Assembly: GCA_019056785.1 (NCBI GenBank)
Contig: DXJV01000059.1
Location: 62,001 to 126,000 of the forward strand
DNA length: 64,000 bases
Reading direction: 5' to 3'
Origin: Candidatus Heimdallarchaeota archaeon
GTDB taxonomy: Archaea; Asgardarchaeota; Heimdallarchaeia; JABLTI01
Shown: in pieces, positions 34,145 to 43,571 of the stretch
Numbering within the stretch: the first letter of the stretch is position 1
Layout: each line of letters opens with the position of its first letter
Translations under genes and position numbers: made by a program
The notes under the pieces: model-generated
What the model was told of the DNA's origin: nothing
Seen by the model: only the letters and a program-made list of their open reading frames with translations
Database searches by the model: none

Positions 34145-35098
34145 TTGCGCCCGCCTTGTGAAATAATTGTCCAAGAACTTTTGCCTTTACTCCGGGGGTT
34201 AATTGCTTTTGAATTAACCCAAAAAATGACACAACAAGAAGCAGCAGAACGTATGGGTGTTAGTCAACCGACAATTAGCACCTATTTAAAATCACTAGCA
34301 AGGGCACAAGAAGCAGGCGAAGAGGAATTTTTAGACAATCCCTCAGTTCAGCAATTGGTTTCTACTCTCCTTCAGCAGATCGAGCAAAAGGCTTCTGCGG
34401 AAGATCTGATTCAATCGGTTTGTTCGACTTGTGTCTCTTTGCGTATTGGCGGGCTTACTTGTCGCAAACATTATGAACTGTTCCCTGCGCTTTCTCAGGG
34501 CTGTAAAGCCTGTTTGCCGGCGATCGAGAAGGATTTTACCCAGGCGCGTCAAAAAGTTCTTTCTGAATTGGCCGAAGCAGTGGCATTAATTGAGGCAGAA
34601 CCTTCCTTTGTAAAATTAGTGCCTGAAGTTTTGCTTAATATTTGCTTGGCTCTCCCTTCACCTAAGACAATAGATGATGTTGCTGCAATTCCTGGCCGTA
34701 TCACAAAAATCCGGGGATTGACAAAAGCATTGCTCCCACCGGAGTTTGGAGTTTCGCAACATCTAGCAAAACTCCTCCTCGCCATTAACCACTTTAGGAA
34801 TGATGTCTTAAGTATCATTGCAATAAAATTCAACCCTGAAATAAAAGCGATCATTGAGGTAATGGGTATTCCATCGATTGAACGGGCGAATAGCTTTTTT
34901 GAAGCCCTTCTTGAAGGCTCGGCTGTTGAGAAACAAATAGAACAAGAACTGCTTAACTTCTTAACGCATGCCTCTGCAAACAAACCTTTTGTTATTTTCA
35001 ATACCGGTGCAGTGGGTATTGAACCTATTGCTTATTGCTTCTCTCATTCTGCTGTCTTACTCGCGCAGTTTTGTAGCAAAATTGCCAAAAAACTCTGA
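34145..35098 (+). CDS. HTH regulator with ThiN (thiamine phosphate-binding) domain
   Basis: The 317 residues hold three parts. An N-terminal helix-turn-helix (TQQEAAERMGVSQPTISTYL) comes first. A Cys-rich segment with a possible metal site follows (CSTCVSLRIGGLTC and, further on, CKAC). The C-terminal ThiN domain, with PKTIDDVAAIPGRITKIRGL and LPPEFGVSQHLAKLLLAINH, is characteristic. In archaea such HTH-ThiN proteins (ThiR type) are known repressors of thiamine biosynthesis and transport genes that sense thiamine phosphate. No thiamine gene is in the window, so the regulon must lie elsewhere. Start is TTG 34145, 6 bases after AGGTGA 34133-34138. Confidence 0.85.
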   Translation: MRPPCEIIVQELLPLLRGLIAFELTQKMTQQEAAERMGVSQPTISTYLKSLARAQEAGEEEFLDNPSVQQLVSTLLQQIEQKASAEDLIQSVCSTCVSLRIGGLTCRKHYELFPALSQGCKACLPAIEKDFTQARQKVLSELAEAVALIEAEPSFVKLVPEVLLNICLALPSPKTIDDVAAIPGRITKIRGLTKALLPPEFGVSQHLAKLLLAINHFRNDVLSIIAIKFNPEIKAIIEVMGIPSIERANSFFEALLEGSAVEKQIEQELLNFLTHASANKPFVIFNTGAVGIEPIAYCFSHSAVLLAQFCSKIAKKL

Positions 35099-35209
35099 AA
35101 AGGATTTGCTGTACTTCTAAGACTCTTTTTTAAATAAAATCGAAAATAGATGTGGCAAAAACATTTTTCAATTTAAAACTAACATTTTATTGTTAGCTAT
35201 AAATAAATA

Positions 35210-38176
35210 GTGTGTGAGTTAATTATGAGACGTGGAAGAATCCTCTCATTAGGTTTATTAGCTCTCTTTCTTTTAGGAGCATTAACTCCTTTTGTACTTA
35301 CTAAAGCAACGATTCCTGAAAGTGAAGAGAGTGACACAATCATTTTCCGTCAGCAAATTGTAGATGCAAACGGAGATAAGATTGAAGATAAACTAATGAG
35401 AACAATTGAAAACCAAGATGATTACGTTGTGGATGTGGTTTTGACCTTTAACCACAAAATCACCGATTATGACCTCACCAAATTGGCACGAGCTGGCGTT
35501 ACCGTTTCAAAGGAAATTTGGAGCATGGGGCATAAGGTCAAGGTTTCAACAACAATAAATAATATTGAAACCTTAGCAAACTATCCAGATATTGAACTTG
35601 TTTCTTCAGCAGAAATTCGTTATATTATGGTGGCAATCGATGGTGATGACTACTCAGATCTCGCGGCACTTGAGAAATACGATGCTGAGATCTTCTGGGG
35701 AGTGGGTTGTGCACTTGTTCGCTATTACTCAGGCATAGAAGATGATATCAAACTTTTGGGTGATTATACTGCCATCCAAGATACTACTGATATCCGATTT
35801 ACAACACAAGTACTAGAACCCGAAGAAACAGAAGTCACAATAAATACTCTGCATACTGCGCAAACAATTAATGCAACAGGGATGTGGGATTTGGGCTTTG
35901 ATGGTTCAGGGATAAAGGTGGGGGTAATTGATTCTGGTATAAATCAAAATCATGTCGACTTTAGTGGGCGTGTAATAAATGTTCAAAGCTTCATCAAAGT
36001 TGAATATGGATACGATGAAGATGACACAACCCCCGATGATGTGGATGATCACGGTCACGGAACGCATGTTTCCGGAACAATCGCAGGTGATGGAACTGCA
36101 AATTCCAACTACATCGGAATGGCACCTCAAGCATTAATTTATATGGCAAAAGTAGGCTCGACTGCAACTCTTCAAGCAATAATTGCAGCTCTTGATTGGT
36201 TAGTGAACACCATTAAAGTTAAGACAATTAATTTTAGTATGGGTGCTACTGACACACCTGGAGAGACAATCTCAGAAATTGCTTGGAAGAATGCCATTCG
36301 AAATAAAAAAGTCGTTTGTGTTACTTCTGCAGGAAATGAAGGAGATAATGGCTATTACACAATGGGCGCTCCAGCAGCTTTAGCAGATATCATTGCAGTT
36401 GGTGCAGCAGATGACACTAGTTCACCTGTTTCTTTTGCTTATTTCACTTCTCGGGGACCAACAGCTGATGATCAAGTAAAACCCGATGTTCTCGCACCTG
36501 GTTATGCGATTTGGGCACCAGCACATGATAGTAATACTGGTTATAGAGAATTGTATGGTACTTCAATGGCTTCACCACACGTCACTGGTGCTGTTGCTTT
36601 ATTAATCGAGGCATGTCAAAGCTCAGGGATTGCATATAATCCTGGACTGATTAAAGCAGCATTAATGAAAACAGCTGAGTCTATCAATGTCGACATTTTA
36701 ACCCAAGGTCGTGGTGTTATCAATGTCGGAAAAGCTTGGACATATATTTTGCATGCTCCTACAGTTGACTCTTATCGACTTGTTGGCACTTCCATTCCTA
36801 CCGTTGAACCTCTCTTCTGGTGGGAGGACCTTCTCCAAGGACAAGTGACAGAGCAATACCTTACATTTGTTTCACCTTACAAAGTTAATCTTTCAATAGA
36901 AATTACTGGCGCAGCTGCAAGCTTTATTACATCAGAAGTTATTCGAACCCATTGGTCCACAGTCTATAAAGTGACTTTTAGCATCCCCTTAGATACTACT
37001 GTGGGTCACTACACAGGAAGTATTGACTTTAAATATAATGATTATGTCTTGGAAACCATCTCTATCGATTTCAATGTTGTCGCAAGTAATGGTAAACGAA
37101 TGCTCTTGAATTACGGAACTACAGATTGGGGTATAGACCATATGTATGGCCAATACCGCCATTTTAGTGCAGACATTTTAGATAACAAATACGTTATAAG
37201 CGAGCAAAAAACATCCTTAGACTCCGGCATTTTGGATAATTATGAAGCAGTCTGGTTGCCTGATCCCTTTTCATTAGACTTCCCAAATGCTTATCAAGGA
37301 GATTACAATGCTACGACTCCAACTGCTTGGACTGAAAGCGAACGAACTGCTTTAACACAGTTTGTTTCAAATGGCGGAACCGTTTTCATCTGTTTCCTTG
37401 GACCAAACGAAGAAGATATAGAAGGATTCGGTACAATTGTTACAGGGACAAATGTTTCCACTATCAATGAATGGACAATGCAATATGGCATTGAAGCTCG
37501 TCATACCTATTTCACCAAACCAACACCAATTATTGTTCATCCAAATGGAAGTCATCCAATAACATATGGTGTCACAGGTGTTGATCACTATGGAACATCC
37601 TTGAAAATCTCTGGCGATGCGGTTAATGTTGTTAAAGTGGCTGAAGGGTCAAACTATGCTACTTTGGCGGTTTATCAGCATCCTAATGGTGGACGTGTCA
37701 TTGTCTGGACAACCAATTTTGCTCTTGATAGTGAAGGGTACAAAAACAAATACAATGGTATCCTTACACAAAATGATGTCCTCGGTCGGAACCTAGTCCG
37801 GTGGGCATTAGCAAAACACCGAATACAAAGAACTAACATTACAGTTGAAAAGAAAACTGTAACTCTTACCTATAAATATCTCAGCGGTCCTGGCGCAGAC
37901 TTTAGCGGCAAAGTGAGTTTCCCAGATGGTTCTGAAGAAAGCCTTACCTTCACTGATATCGGTAATGACCTTTGGCAAACACAATTCGAAGCCGGAAAAG
38001 AAGGACTCTATGACATTCTAGTCGAATGTGGCCCCTCTGGCACAGACGATTTTGATTATTACCAATTCAATTTCGCCAAATCCGGTGGTATTGGTATCAG
38101 TCCAATTGTCGTTGTTTTACTCACCAGTTTTGGTTTAGCAGCTTGGTATCTTGTTCAAAGATTCCGACGAAAATAA
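35210..38176 (+). CDS. Secreted, membrane-anchored subtilisin-like serine protease
   Basis: A 988-residue S8 protease. A signal peptide is at about residues 8-30 and an I9-like propeptide at about 45-140. The catalytic triad is Asp241 (VGVIDSGINQNHVDF), His283 (DHGHGTHVSGTIAGDG) and Ser452 (YGTSMASPHVTGAVALLIEA). A long C-terminal region has immunoglobulin-like strand segments and a GATase-like segment (EAVWLPDPFSLDF, WTESERTALTQFVSNGGTVF). A membrane helix at about 962-982 ends FRRK. It should act on the cell surface. ATG 35225 (MRRGRILSLGLL) is a better signal-peptide start than GTG 35210; numbering here is from 35210. It precedes the profilin-like gene by about 175 bases. Confidence 0.92.
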   Translation: MCELIMRRGRILSLGLLALFLLGALTPFVLTKATIPESEESDTIIFRQQIVDANGDKIEDKLMRTIENQDDYVVDVVLTFNHKITDYDLTKLARAGVTVSKEIWSMGHKVKVSTTINNIETLANYPDIELVSSAEIRYIMVAIDGDDYSDLAALEKYDAEIFWGVGCALVRYYSGIEDDIKLLGDYTAIQDTTDIRFTTQVLEPEETEVTINTLHTAQTINATGMWDLGFDGSGIKVGVIDSGINQNHVDFSGRVINVQSFIKVEYGYDEDDTTPDDVDDHGHGTHVSGTIAGDGTANSNYIGMAPQALIYMAKVGSTATLQAIIAALDWLVNTIKVKTINFSMGATDTPGETISEIAWKNAIRNKKVVCVTSAGNEGDNGYYTMGAPAALADIIAVGAADDTSSPVSFAYFTSRGPTADDQVKPDVLAPGYAIWAPAHDSNTGYRELYGTSMASPHVTGAVALLIEACQSSGIAYNPGLIKAALMKTAESINVDILTQGRGVINVGKAWTYILHAPTVDSYRLVGTSIPTVEPLFWWEDLLQGQVTEQYLTFVSPYKVNLSIEITGAAASFITSEVIRTHWSTVYKVTFSIPLDTTVGHYTGSIDFKYNDYVLETISIDFNVVASNGKRMLLNYGTTDWGIDHMYGQYRHFSADILDNKYVISEQKTSLDSGILDNYEAVWLPDPFSLDFPNAYQGDYNATTPTAWTESERTALTQFVSNGGTVFICFLGPNEEDIEGFGTIVTGTNVSTINEWTMQYGIEARHTYFTKPTPIIVHPNGSHPITYGVTGVDHYGTSLKISGDAVNVVKVAEGSNYATLAVYQHPNGGRVIVWTTNFALDSEGYKNKYNGILTQNDVLGRNLVRWALAKHRIQRTNITVEKKTVTLTYKYLSGPGADFSGKVSFPDGSEESLTFTDIGNDLWQTQFEAGKEGLYDILVECGPSGTDDFDYYQFNFAKSGGIGISPIVVVLLTSFGLAAWYLVQRFRRK

Positions 38177-38218
38177 ATTCCAAAGTGGCGAAGGCCTTGT
38201 CCTTTGCTCACTGCTCTC

Positions 38219-38225
38219 TTTTTTT
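38219..38225 (+). terminator. Oligo-T terminator candidate after the subtilase gene
   Basis: A T7 run and then a C/T-rich stretch lie 40 to 60 bases after the subtilase stop and before the promoter of the next gene. Confidence 0.3.
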
Positions 38226-38258
38226 CTCTCTTTTAATTTCCTTTTGCCTTAAAGATAA

Positions 38259-38268
38259 CTTTTATACC
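38259..38268 (+). promoter_or_regulatory. TATA-like element for the profilin-like gene
   Basis: CTTTTATACC stands about 90 bases before the ATG at 38355, implying a leader of some 65 bases, with a good AGGAG ribosome site at 38342-38346. Confidence 0.3.
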
Positions 38269-38354
38269 CAAACCGTAGAATTTAATAAAATGAATCTTAA
38301 CTATCATTAGATAGAAATTTAATCATTTGATGTTAAGAATTAGGAGAAAGATTG

Positions 38355-38717
38355 ATGTCGTTTGAAGCTGAAGCAGCAAGATTACAAAGAGAAGGAATTG
38401 TTGGTGCACTCGCACTTATTGGTGCTGATGGGCAAGTTTATTGGCAAACACCCAATTGGCAGGTGGATGGTCGGTCAATTATCGAGGCTTGGACGAAAAA
38501 AGCCCCCTGGGTAGTAGTCCAAGGAGTAAAGTATTCTACCATTGATATCACTAACAACAGGTTAATTTGTACTAACGTTCAACAACAGGGACATGTCATC
38601 ATTGCGAAAACACCTTTCTGGCAAGGATTTGTAATGGCCTGGTGTTCACCCGCAAACCCAGTAAGGTTAATTTATGTTGATGTTGCAAAACTGGCATCAA
38701 CAGTAAAGCCCGGTTAA
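38355..38717 (+). CDS. Profilin-like small protein (roadblock-like as the alternative)
   Basis: A 120-residue protein starting at ATG 38355, 8 bases after AGGAG (a TTG lies directly before it). The strand and helix order fits profilin. It has an N-terminal helix (EAEAARLQREGI), then GALALIGADGQVYWQTPNWQ, equivalent to profilin's 'aaIiG.dG.vWA.S..f'. A helix follows (GRSIIEAWTKKAP), then VVVQGVKYSTIDI, equivalent to 'l.GvKY..i', then strands leading to HVIIAKTPFWQGFVMAWCSP, equivalent to 'gv.i.KT.qaliig.y...'. A C-terminal helix (RLIYVDVAKLAS) closes it. Asgard profilins are established; they bind actin and, in some, polyproline. The next gene, 52 bases away and convergent, encodes repeated polyproline tracts. 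A roadblock/LC7 fold has related topology and remains possible. Confidence 0.5.
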   Translation: MSFEAEAARLQREGIVGALALIGADGQVYWQTPNWQVDGRSIIEAWTKKAPWVVVQGVKYSTIDITNNRLICTNVQQQGHVIIAKTPFWQGFVMAWCSPANPVRLIYVDVAKLASTVKPG

Positions 38718-38769
38718 ACTCGAGGGCTCATACCGCCTTGGCTCTTTCCTCCCTCTCCTTTTTTATTCT

Positions 38770-41700
38770 TTAGCCTGTTTCAAAAATATTTTGACTTATG
38801 TCTTCTTTTTCTTGTACAAAAATAGTCCCTTTTTCTACTACTTTAATTTCTGAGAGATCAATACCTGTCACATTCATCTGGGTGAGGTATTTGCCATATT
38901 CTTGAAGGGAAGTGACCTTTTTACCGACGATAAGTGATTTTAAGATATTGTGCGTACAAAGTGAGTCTTTAAAGTTCACACCAATCGCCCCCATGACTGA
39001 TTTTGAAATATCATCCATAACTTCCTTTTCGACAGTTGCATTTGTAAAAAGCATGGCAATTTCCCTCGAGAGTTTTTCACTGATGAGAAGTACCGGCTTA
39101 TCAGAGAGTGAGATACCAAGGCTCATGCCGAGATGTCTTCCGGATAATCCTCTTACGCGAAGGCAAGCTAAGGGATAAACTTCGCTTGGATGGAAGAGTC
39201 GACTAGCATTTCGGAGAATAACTTTTGATTTTGTTTGTTTCTCGATCGCTCCCCCCGAAGCGAACATCCTGAAGGAATTTAAAATTTCATGTGGTAAGAT
39301 GGGGAAGTAACGCTGCAAAGAATAATTGATTAAAGTCTTCGGTTTTAAAGCCTCGCCTTCTGGAATGCGCAATTGTTTTGCAATGAGGTATTTTAGCAAC
39401 CAAACTCTTTCTTTAGGATTTTCTTCTGTAATCTCTAATCTTTGAACAAAATAGTCGACCAATGACAGGTCAGGCACGCCGGTATTTATAAGGAGCAATT
39501 TTCCAAGTAAGGGGTGAAAGACAATGGCAATTATTTTTCCGATTTTTTGTCCTTGGCTGTAATAACAATCTTTGCCGATAGGCGTATGTTCTTCAGTAAC
39601 CAGTTTTCCATCCCAGGGAGCGGTTCGATAAGGTTTCAAAGGAAGAATGGCATTTTGTTGGCAAACAATCATTCCTTGTTTTATGCGGATTTTGTCAACA
39701 GGTAAAATGCCAATTTGCTCCCGGTTGGGGGTGGCAATTTCATTTGGATAGTTAATATTTCTAAAGTTGGCAAATTCTTGTAATCGTGTTGTATGGAGTG
39801 CCACATCACGAGTCACACGGAGGGCTTCTACAACTTCATTTATAACGTACTCCTTCCGTTTTTCAGCAGATTCGAGGTAATCTTCAGTGATCCAGAGGGG
39901 TTTTATCTGATCAAAAATCCTATCAATAATAGCTTGGTTTGCAGAGGATTCAGAAACAAGCATAAAGCCTAAGTGATTTTTATCGAAAATAACTACCTCT
40001 TGAATGTAGCCTTCAAAATTTCTTTTTGCGTTATCTTGAAGTGTGAAAACAGCTTTCCCTGCAAGCTTCCATGCTTCTGATGACGCCTCAACAAGCTTTT
40101 TCGTAATCATAGATGTTCGTTGTGGCTTTATAAGGTCCACCGAGGTTTGTACTTGTGCTTCTTCTGCTGGTGGGGGCGGAGGCGGTAGGGGTTCTGGTTT
40201 TACTTTATCTTTAACAATTATCTCTTCAGTTAGCTCATCAATAGGTCGTTCTATGGCTTTATGTGCAACTTCAATTGCGGGTGCTTTTTCAGGTGGCGGT
40301 GGTGGTAGTGTTTCTGTTTTGGCAAAGTCTGTTGGCATATCTGGCGGTGGGGGTGGCAATCCTTCTTCTTCGGGCGCTGCACTTTTTTCCGTCGGTGGGG
40401 GAGGAGGTGGAAGGGTTTGTGGTGGTGGCGGTGGGGGGAGAGACTCATTTGCTGAAGAACTTTCTTCCATAACAACTTCATCTGTTAGCTGCTCTAGGCT
40501 ATCTGTACTAGCTGGCTGTGCTATTGAGGAGTCTTTTTGTCCCAAGCTTTTCTTAACGAGGTCGCTTTTAAGAGGGGCGAATTTTACTTTTCGTTTTACC
40601 TTTGGCTTTTGTTCTTCAGGAGCCATTTCAGCTGGTGGTGGTGGGGTTGTTGGAGTTGTGGCTGTTGTCCCTGCAGCTGCTGGAGTATCACTGCCATTAT
40701 CAAGCAGTTTTTCCAATAGACCTTCAAAAGATTGGAAAATGATTTGCTTTGTAGCATCATTAATTTTATCACTCGAAGTAGCATAGACTTCGATGGGTGA
40801 ATTAAACTCTTCTAATCCACCAATAACTTCGATGTCAACATTTGGCTGAAAAACAACTTCGGGTGTTTCTGGGATTACAAATTTGTCTGTTGGTTCTTCT
40901 TCTTGTTTCTGTTCCAAAGCATCTTGCTCGGTAGTTAAAGAGGAATCTATGTCTATTAAAAACAAGCCGATGTGGTCCGAGCTTTCTTGTTCATCTACTA
41001 TTGTTTTTAAGAAGGGGTCTATCTCTTCTGAATGTTGAGTGCCAGTAGTAGTTTCTTGGGTGAGTGTTTCAATTCCAAAATCCATTGGCTCAGAAAACTC
41101 GAGTGATTCATCGATAGAAAGAACATCATCTTCTTCCAATAGTGAAAGACATTTCGAATATTCTCTAATATCTTCTGCTAACAGGGAAATATAATCTTTA
41201 ATTTCATTGATCATTTGCTGGTAATCCAACAAGGACTTAAAGTCTGGCAAACCATTTTTTTGTTTGCTGACACTAATCTCCATTTGGGAGGTTTTCATGG
41301 TCGCCAACATTTCAGCTAAAGTGCGTCGATACTCTTCTCGGAGTTCAATCTCTTTCTTTAGATCCCTAGCAATTTCCTTCAGTTCATTTTCATTTTTAAT
41401 GCCATGACCAAAAGAGAATTTTTGATAGTTTTCAAGGGCAAAGCGAAGTAAATCACCTTTTGAAGGATTGCGTTTCAGATATTTTTCCCGGGCACCATAG
41501 CGGTTTTCTGCAAGTCGCAGATCAAATTCAAGGGTTTCAAGTTTCACACTTGCAGCTTCAACATTAACTTTCTTTTCAGCAATTAATAACTTCAATTTGT
41601 GGATGTTATGTTTGAGTCCTTCAATGTTTTTTTCCAATTCTTTGATTTCGCGCCGGATTTTCAGGTGGCGGTAAAAATGACGGGGGATATTAAAAGTTGG

Positions 41701-41928
41701 CAACAAATCTTCTATTGTTATTTTCCCCATAAACCGTTCTACACTGAACGGGATTTCTTTATTTTGGACTGCAAGCATGAATTCTTTGTCAGTCAATTCT
41801 TCAGTTCTTCGCAATTGTTGCTCATAGATTTGCATCTTTCGTTCAAAAGTCTCAGAATCAATTTCCTCGAGGGCATATTTTTTCTCCAATTCCATGATTT
41901 TTCTGAGGATAACAATTCTGTCTTTCAT
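38770..41928 (-). CDS. Coiled-coil protein with formin-like polyproline tracts and PRC-barrel-like C-terminus
   Basis: A 1052-residue cytosolic protein. Residues about 1-270 are largely coiled coil, rich in Lys/Glu/Leu heptads. Residues 270-425 are acidic and disordered-looking. Residues about 425-590 contain a TPPPP run and then five tracts of five or six prolines, spaced by 6 to 40 residues (ESLPPPPPPQTLPPPPPP, GLPPPPPDMP, TLPPPPPEKAP, EPLPPPPPPAEE), as in formin FH1 or Ena/VASP regions. All four proline codons are mixed, so the tracts look selected at protein level. The last 440 residues are globular, with PRC-barrel-like segments (APWDGKLVTEEHTPIGKDCY, GKIIAIVFHPLLGKLLLINT) seen also in CdvA-type proteins. 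No FH2 domain is recognised. It is convergent with the profilin-like gene. Confidence 0.7.
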   Translation of the reverse strand: MKDRIVILRKIMELEKKYALEEIDSETFERKMQIYEQQLRRTEELTDKEFMLAVQNKEIPFSVERFMGKITIEDLLPTFNIPRHFYRHLKIRREIKELEKNIEGLKHNIHKLKLLIAEKKVNVEAASVKLETLEFDLRLAENRYGAREKYLKRNPSKGDLLRFALENYQKFSFGHGIKNENELKEIARDLKKEIELREEYRRTLAEMLATMKTSQMEISVSKQKNGLPDFKSLLDYQQMINEIKDYISLLAEDIREYSKCLSLLEEDDVLSIDESLEFSEPMDFGIETLTQETTTGTQHSEEIDPFLKTIVDEQESSDHIGLFLIDIDSSLTTEQDALEQKQEEEPTDKFVIPETPEVVFQPNVDIEVIGGLEEFNSPIEVYATSSDKINDATKQIIFQSFEGLLEKLLDNGSDTPAAAGTTATTPTTPPPPAEMAPEEQKPKVKRKVKFAPLKSDLVKKSLGQKDSSIAQPASTDSLEQLTDEVVMEESSSANESLPPPPPPQTLPPPPPPTEKSAAPEEEGLPPPPPDMPTDFAKTETLPPPPPEKAPAIEVAHKAIERPIDELTEEIIVKDKVKPEPLPPPPPPAEEAQVQTSVDLIKPQRTSMITKKLVEASSEAWKLAGKAVFTLQDNAKRNFEGYIQEVVIFDKNHLGFMLVSESSANQAIIDRIFDQIKPLWITEDYLESAEKRKEYVINEVVEALRVTRDVALHTTRLQEFANFRNINYPNEIATPNREQIGILPVDKIRIKQGMIVCQQNAILPLKPYRTAPWDGKLVTEEHTPIGKDCYYSQGQKIGKIIAIVFHPLLGKLLLINTGVPDLSLVDYFVQRLEITEENPKERVWLLKYLIAKQLRIPEGEALKPKTLINYSLQRYFPILPHEILNSFRMFASGGAIEKQTKSKVILRNASRLFHPSEVYPLACLRVRGLSGRHLGMSLGISLSDKPVLLISEKLSREIAMLFTNATVEKEVMDDISKSVMGAIGVNFKDSLCTHNILKSLIVGKKVTSLQEYGKYLTQMNVTGIDLSEIKVVEKGTIFVQEKEDISQNIFETG

Positions 41929-42132
41929 TTTTTATGATACCAACGGCTTTTTTTTTATTTTACATTAATATAATATCCTTTCTACTTTAAATAAGCTGAC
42001 ATAGAGGAATGCAGAAACTCCATTCTCAAACTAAGTTTCTTTGAACAATACATTCAGAAAATTATTAAATGGGTATAAGTTTTTTTTGTTAGCTTCATAA
42101 GGTAAATGCCGCGCTTACAGCTGGGATAAGTA

Positions 42133-42897
42133 ATGAGTTTTGTAGATTGGTACCATAACAACCAGGATTGGATTATGCTTATATGTATGTTTGTTACTTT
42201 GGCAACAATTCTAACAATCTTTTATTTCCTGAACAAAAAAGGAATGGATGTTTTTTACACCAGAAAGGGGGTTCATATCACTGTTGGTTCCTATATTTTC
42301 TTTTGGCTCATGGCTTCAGATAACTGGTGGGCAAGATACGTTGCCATGATTCCTGCAGCCCTCACAGCGATTGTTTTTCTTTTTGTCGGTTTGAAGGTTA
42401 TCCGTTTTAACTTTCTTGTCAGAAGTATGTCCCGAGATGGCGAGCCGACGGATCTTCTCAAAGGAACATTTATCTATGCTATTATGATGAGTCTTATTTG
42501 CGCATTTATCTGGCGAGAGCAACCTTGGGGACTAATCGTTATCATGTCTGTTGCTTTTGGGGATGGTATTGCTCCAATAGCCGGGCGGCATCTTGGAAAG
42601 CACAAATACCGGTTAATCAGTGGTGGAGAAAAAAGCCTGGAAGGGAGTCTATTCATGTTTCTCTGTTCTGTTGCAATGAGTTTTCTTATCACCTATATTT
42701 TCGGAGTTGTGTTGACAGGGCAAAATTGGCTCTGGGGATACGCAGATTGGCCCTGGCTCTGGGGAAAAATCTTGATTCTTTGCCTAATAGGAACAATAGC
42801 TGAAGGACTAAGCCCAAGAGATTTTGATAATCTAATAGTACCAGGGGTAATGATTCTGATCTCACTTGCCTTTGGGCTGAAATTTTCTGTCACTTAA
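42133..42897 (+). CDS. SEC59/VTE5-type lipid alcohol kinase (dolichol/phytol kinase-like)
   Basis: A 254-residue membrane protein with about seven hydrophobic segments, belonging to the CTP-dependent kinase group that includes dolichol kinase, phytol kinase (VTE5) and yeast diacylglycerol kinase Dgk1. Seen: the early TRKGVHITVG motif, the nucleotide and metal motif VAFGDGIAPIAGRHLGKHKY followed by GGEKSLEGSLFMF, and the late GTIAEGLSPRDFDNLIVPG motif with the conserved Asp-Asn. In an archaeon the likely substrate is an isoprenoid alcohol such as geranylgeraniol or dolichol. A DUF92 relative of the next enzyme in phytol salvage lies at 48.1 kb. Confidence 0.8.
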   Translation: MSFVDWYHNNQDWIMLICMFVTLATILTIFYFLNKKGMDVFYTRKGVHITVGSYIFFWLMASDNWWARYVAMIPAALTAIVFLFVGLKVIRFNFLVRSMSRDGEPTDLLKGTFIYAIMMSLICAFIWREQPWGLIVIMSVAFGDGIAPIAGRHLGKHKYRLISGGEKSLEGSLFMFLCSVAMSFLITYIFGVVLTGQNWLWGYADWPWLWGKILILCLIGTIAEGLSPRDFDNLIVPGVMILISLAFGLKFSVT

Positions 42898-42932
42898 GAA
42901 CAAAAAAAAGAAAAAAAAGCGAAGGAAAAACT

Positions 42933-43415
42933 CTAAAGATTTTCAAGGAGATAGAGAAGCTCTTCTTCTAAAGTTTGCTTGTGTTCGGGGTTCTCGATCA
43001 TCTGAGCAACAAGTTTGCCACTGGAGTCTAAAATATAGAAGGTTGGTATTTTTCGCAAATCAAATTCATTGACTTCAAGAGGAGAAGGTGGTACACGCCA
43101 TCGGACATCAAGATCAAGGGGCGCTGATTTTAGCCCTTTGAAGAAAATTGCATCGATTTCTGGTTCAAGTTCTAACATTTTTGCAAAAGCTGAGACATTA
43201 GTCTTGCAATCTTTACACCAATCCGCTGAGAAGACAACAAAAGTATATCCTTTCGCCTTTTCAGCAAATTTCTTGAGAACATCAACTTTTGGTTGATAGT
43301 TTTTTATGTTCTCTTTGATGATTTCACCATCTTTCCCGGAGAGTTTTTCGACCATTTTTTGAATTGTAAGGCCATTTTTTCGAAGTTGTGCTAAATCATG
43401 TGTTTGCTGAATCAT
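42933..43415 (-). CDS. Thioredoxin-like protein with CKDC motif
   Basis: A 160-residue thioredoxin-fold protein. Residues about 55-160 carry the fold: strand TFVVFSADW, the redox pair C67-K-D-C70, and the cis-proline segment RKIPTFYIL, with an insertion between them (DVRWRVPPSPLEVNEFDL). The CKDC motif resembles a subgroup of bacterial and archaeal thioredoxin-like proteins. Residues 1-50 are helical and might be a small partner-binding extension. No signal peptide, so a cytosolic disulfide reductase is likely. It is tail to tail with the lipid kinase gene. Confidence 0.82.
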   Translation of the reverse strand: MIQQTHDLAQLRKNGLTIQKMVEKLSGKDGEIIKENIKNYQPKVDVLKKFAEKAKGYTFVVFSADWCKDCKTNVSAFAKMLELEPEIDAIFFKGLKSAPLDLDVRWRVPPSPLEVNEFDLRKIPTFYILDSSGKLVAQMIENPEHKQTLEEELLYLLENL

Positions 43416-43571
43416 TAGTATTACCTTTTTAAATTAGTAAAAAAAGTTCTTTTCTTTTAATATATCTTCTCTTTTATTTTCTAAAAAAGAAACCCCAGGT
43501 TGCTATAGAAAAAGGAAAGACGATTTTTTCCGCAAAGCAACGGAAAAATTTTAAGGAGAGAAAAAAGAGAC

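Noticed and set aside
40043-40786. Long plus-strand frame encoding a glycine-rich protein
   Set aside because: It is the antisense image of the polyproline tracts: proline codons read backwards give glycine. The minus-strand frame has coherent domains.
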